Below the pieces are notes generated by a model. That model did no database searches. It was not told where the DNA came from and worked only from the letters and a program-made list of their open reading frames with translations. From Prochlorococcus sp. HOT208_60m_808M21 (GTDB taxonomy: Bacteria; Cyanobacteriota; Cyanobacteriia; PCC-6307; Cyanobiaceae): a DNA stretch of 57,024 nt. Location: the NCBI GenBank assembly GCA_002026005.1, contig MWOX01000123.1, positions 1 through 57,024 of the forward strand. Direction: 5' to 3'. Shown in pieces: positions 54,506 through 57,024 of the stretch; positions within the stretch are counted from its first letter, which is position 1; every line of letters starts with the position of its first letter. A program made the translations under genes and the position numbers.

Positions 54506-57024
54506 ATATATTCAAAATTAATAATATTTGAACATCTTTTGCATAATTTTGTATTTTGGATTCCATTAAAAGTTTCTTTTTGATAATGCCAACATCTATC
54601 ACATTTTTGACCTTGAGCTTTATTTATTTGAATTTTACCAAGTGCATTGTTATCAATAATTAGAGAATTCTCCACCAAATCTGATACCACTTGGAAGTTT
54701 GACACTATAAGCCAATCTCTAAATAAATCGACATCTTGATTGCCAGATTCTTTTAGCCAAGTAAGTGACTCTTTTAAAGCTTTATCTTCAGGTAAATAAT
54801 TAACTTCAGTTTCCAAAGCTGCTCCAATTATTTGTTTGTTCCTACATCCTTCTATAGCCTTGTTAATTTCAACTCTCAAATTTCTTAAATTTGCAATGTG
54901 CTCATTAAGTATTTGATTTTTCCATGACTGCGAAAATATTGGCCATCCTCTTTGAAAGACTGATTTTTCTTCAGTTGAGTATGGAATATTTTGCCAAATA
55001 TCTTCAGCCATATGACAAAGCACTGGAGAAATAAGTACGGCTAAATTTTCAACAACTTTTGACATGACAAACTGACAAGATCTTCTCCTAAATTGTGATT
55101 TAGAACTTACATATAACCTATCCTTCGCAATATCCAAATAAAAATTTGATAGATCTACAACGCAAAAACTTTGCAAAATTTGGAAAAATTTTGAAAATTC
55201 ATAATTTTCATAAGCATTTGATATTTGGTCTGTAACCTCAACTAATCTACCTAACATCCATTGATCTAAGAGAGGCAATTGATCAATTTCAAAACTATCA
55301 ATTTTAGGATCATAGTCATTAATATTACCTAGAAGATATCTTGCAGTATTACGAACTTTTCTATAAACGTCTGAAAGTTGCTTGAGTATATTTGAACCAA
55401 TTGGAACATCTACCGAATAATCTACAGAGCTTACCCATAGCCTTAAAACATCAGCACCATAAGCAGGATCTGTTTTTTTATTATTACCTCCATTAATAAC
55501 TATATTTGGATCAACAACATTTCCTAAAGATTTGCTCATTTTTCTTCCGTTTTCATCAAGTGCAAAACCATGAGTTAAAACTTTCTTATATGGAGGTTTA
55601 TTATTGACTGCAACAGATGTTAACAAAGAAGACTGAAACCATCCTCGATGTTGATCTGAGCCCTCTAAATAAAGATCTGCTGGATACTTTAATTCAGTTC
55701 TTAGTTCACATACTGCGGCCCAGCTAGATCCTGAATCGAACCAAACATCCATTGTATCTGTTCCTTTTTCCCAAAGATCAGATTCTTTTGCATAATTTTC
55801 TGGCAAAAGATTCTTAACATCCCAATCCCACCAAATATCTGCTCCATGTTTACTAAAAAGTTCTTGAATATGATTAATTATCTCCTTGTTAAGGAGAATG
55901 TCATTACCATTTTTTTTATAAAAAACTGGAATTGGGACTCCCCATGACCTTTGTCTAGAAATACACCAATCTCCTCTACCAACAACCATAGAATAAATTC
56001 TTTTCTTTCCAGTCTCTGGCATCCATTCAACATCTTCGATTGCCTTTAATGCAGATGATCTAAAGCCATTTACAGATGCAAACCATTGTTCTGTTGCCCT
56101 AAAAATAGTTGGTTTTTTAGTTCTCCAATCATACGGATATCTATGCTTATAATTTTCTTGTAATAGAAGCAAATTATTTCCTTTTAAATATTCAATAATT
56201 AAATCATTTGCATCTTTCAGGACATTTGATCCTTCGAATTGACCAGAATATTCATTTAAGTTACCTTTTTCATCAACGACACAAGTTATTGGCAAATCAT
56301 ATTTTTGACCCACATTAAAATCATCTATCCCATGACCAGGAGCAGTATGAACAATTCCAGTTCCTGATTCTGTAGTAATGTAATCTCCTCCTATTACAAT
56401 TCTGCAATTTTTATTCTTTGAAGGATGTTGATATTCGATATTTTCCAATTTGGAGCCTTTAACCTCTAATAGCACCTTGAAATCTTTATTAAATTTCTTA
56501 CTTATTTCAGAACATAAATCCTCAGCAAAAAGGTAGATTTTCTTCTCTTCATCGATAGCAAAAACGTACTTTATTTTTGGATTTACGGCAACTGCTTCAT
56601 TTGCAGGTATGGTCCAAGGAGTAGTGGTCCAAATAGTTATGAAAGAATTATTACGAAAAAAATCTTTTTTGATATTAAGGTTTTCTTGGATGAAATTTAA
56701 TAGAATTTCTTCAGGTATTTTAGTGATTTTTAATGAAACATAAATACTTTTTGAATAATGTTCATCAGGGTATTCTAATTCTGCTTCTGCAAGTGCAGTC
56801 CTTGAACTTGGACTCCAATGAACAGGTTTAAGACCTCGATATATATAGCCATTTAAAAACATTTTCCCAAATACTCCAATCTGAGCAGATTCATAACTTT
56901 TCTTAAGAGTTAAGTAAGGGTTATTCCAATCTCCCCATATACCCCACCTTTTGAACCCTCCTTCTGATTATTAATTTGGATATGGGCATAATCTGTTGCT
57001 TTTTTTCTTAAATTTAGTGTGTCA
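54502..57024 (-). CDS. ileS: Isoleucyl-tRNA synthetase, 5'-partial, apparent frameshift
   Basis: Class I synthetase charging tRNA-Ile. The window holds most of the gene; the HIGH motif and first ~100 codons lie off the right edge. Seen: [18 protein letters not shown] (editing domain), [25 protein letters not shown] (KMSKS), and a C-terminal zinc site CDRCWHYQ...LCKRC. Reading in from the edge, the minus strand encodes [19 protein letters not shown], then must shift by one base near 56954-56957 to continue [16 protein letters not shown]. As printed, the single open frame only starts at 56862. A sequencing or assembly indel is more likely than real loss of an essential gene. Confidence 0.9.

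Noticed and set aside
1-57024. Mobile elements, prophage, CRISPR arrays or a genomic island
   Set aside because: No transposase, integrase, direct-repeat array, att-like tRNA duplication or visible compositional break; genes are core cyanobacterial throughout, and neither tRNA is followed by foreign genes.

Overview
The window is 57 kb of a streamlined, AT-rich (roughly one third G+C) marine picocyanobacterial chromosome, almost certainly a high-light-adapted Prochlorococcus. The evidence is the small photosystem II genes (psbE, F, L, J, K, I, N, H), the NDH-1 genes ndhC-K-J, chlD, ntcA beside amt1, the cyanobacteria-only families (Ycf48, the DUF3084, DUF3146, DUF3155, DUF3181 and DUF3769 types), many TTG/GTG starts and very short intergenic gaps. 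It holds about 66 protein genes and two tRNAs. I see no insertion sequence, integrase, prophage, CRISPR array or rRNA. No gene-free stretch exceeds about 255 bases; the longest is 28734-28986, upstream of a DUF3155 gene.

Layout. 1-5.1 kb: the 5' end of a SelD/NADH-dehydrogenase-like gene, mtnP, a PSII assembly block on the minus strand (rubredoxin, ycf48, psbE-F-L-J) and, divergently, ndhC-K-J. 5.1-13 kb: yvcK, an Mla/Ycf22-type lipid transport pair, chlD, folK, a Nudix hydrolase and a photolyase. 13-22.9 kb: a DegT aminotransferase, a redoxin, fabI, hisB, a carotenoid oxygenase, rdgB, a phosphohexomutase, a RecB-like nuclease, ygfZ and pyrE. 23-33.4 kb: tRNA-CAT, a CorC-like protein, a Gfo/Idh/MocA oxidoreductase, psbK, tgt, cobS, a Hik2/CSK-like histidine kinase, a DUF3155 gene with a structured leader, an esterase, purH, a DoxX protein and ispH. 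33.5-42.9 kb: amt1 with an NtcA box and a clear terminator, sfsA, murJ, two small conserved genes, tRNA-Arg, then the tight operon glyA-cinA-leuC-leuD. 42.9-57 kb: a large OstA-like outer-membrane protein, psbI, psbN and psbH, pth, small conserved genes, ntcA, a BtuR-like protein, dcd, thyX, a TxlA-like thioredoxin, glmM, trmB, and ileS running off the right edge.

How the parts fit. This is core-genome territory: photosystem assembly and electron transport, nitrogen regulation (NtcA with good candidate sites at its own gene and at amt1), nucleotide supply (pyrE, purH, dcd, thyX, rdgB), envelope building (glmM, murJ, OstA-like, Mla-type transporter) and translation (two tRNAs, pth, ileS, trmB, tgt). 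I found no clearly new multi-gene system. The items most worth a second look are small: a long hairpin with a competing alternative pairing just ahead of a BtuR-family gene that has lost its Walker A motif (48919-48968 and 48974-49552); a possible multi-stem RNA leader ahead of the DUF3155 gene (about 28784-28960); an apparent one-base frameshift in ileS (about 56954); and the near-total absence of spacing or terminators between convergent genes.
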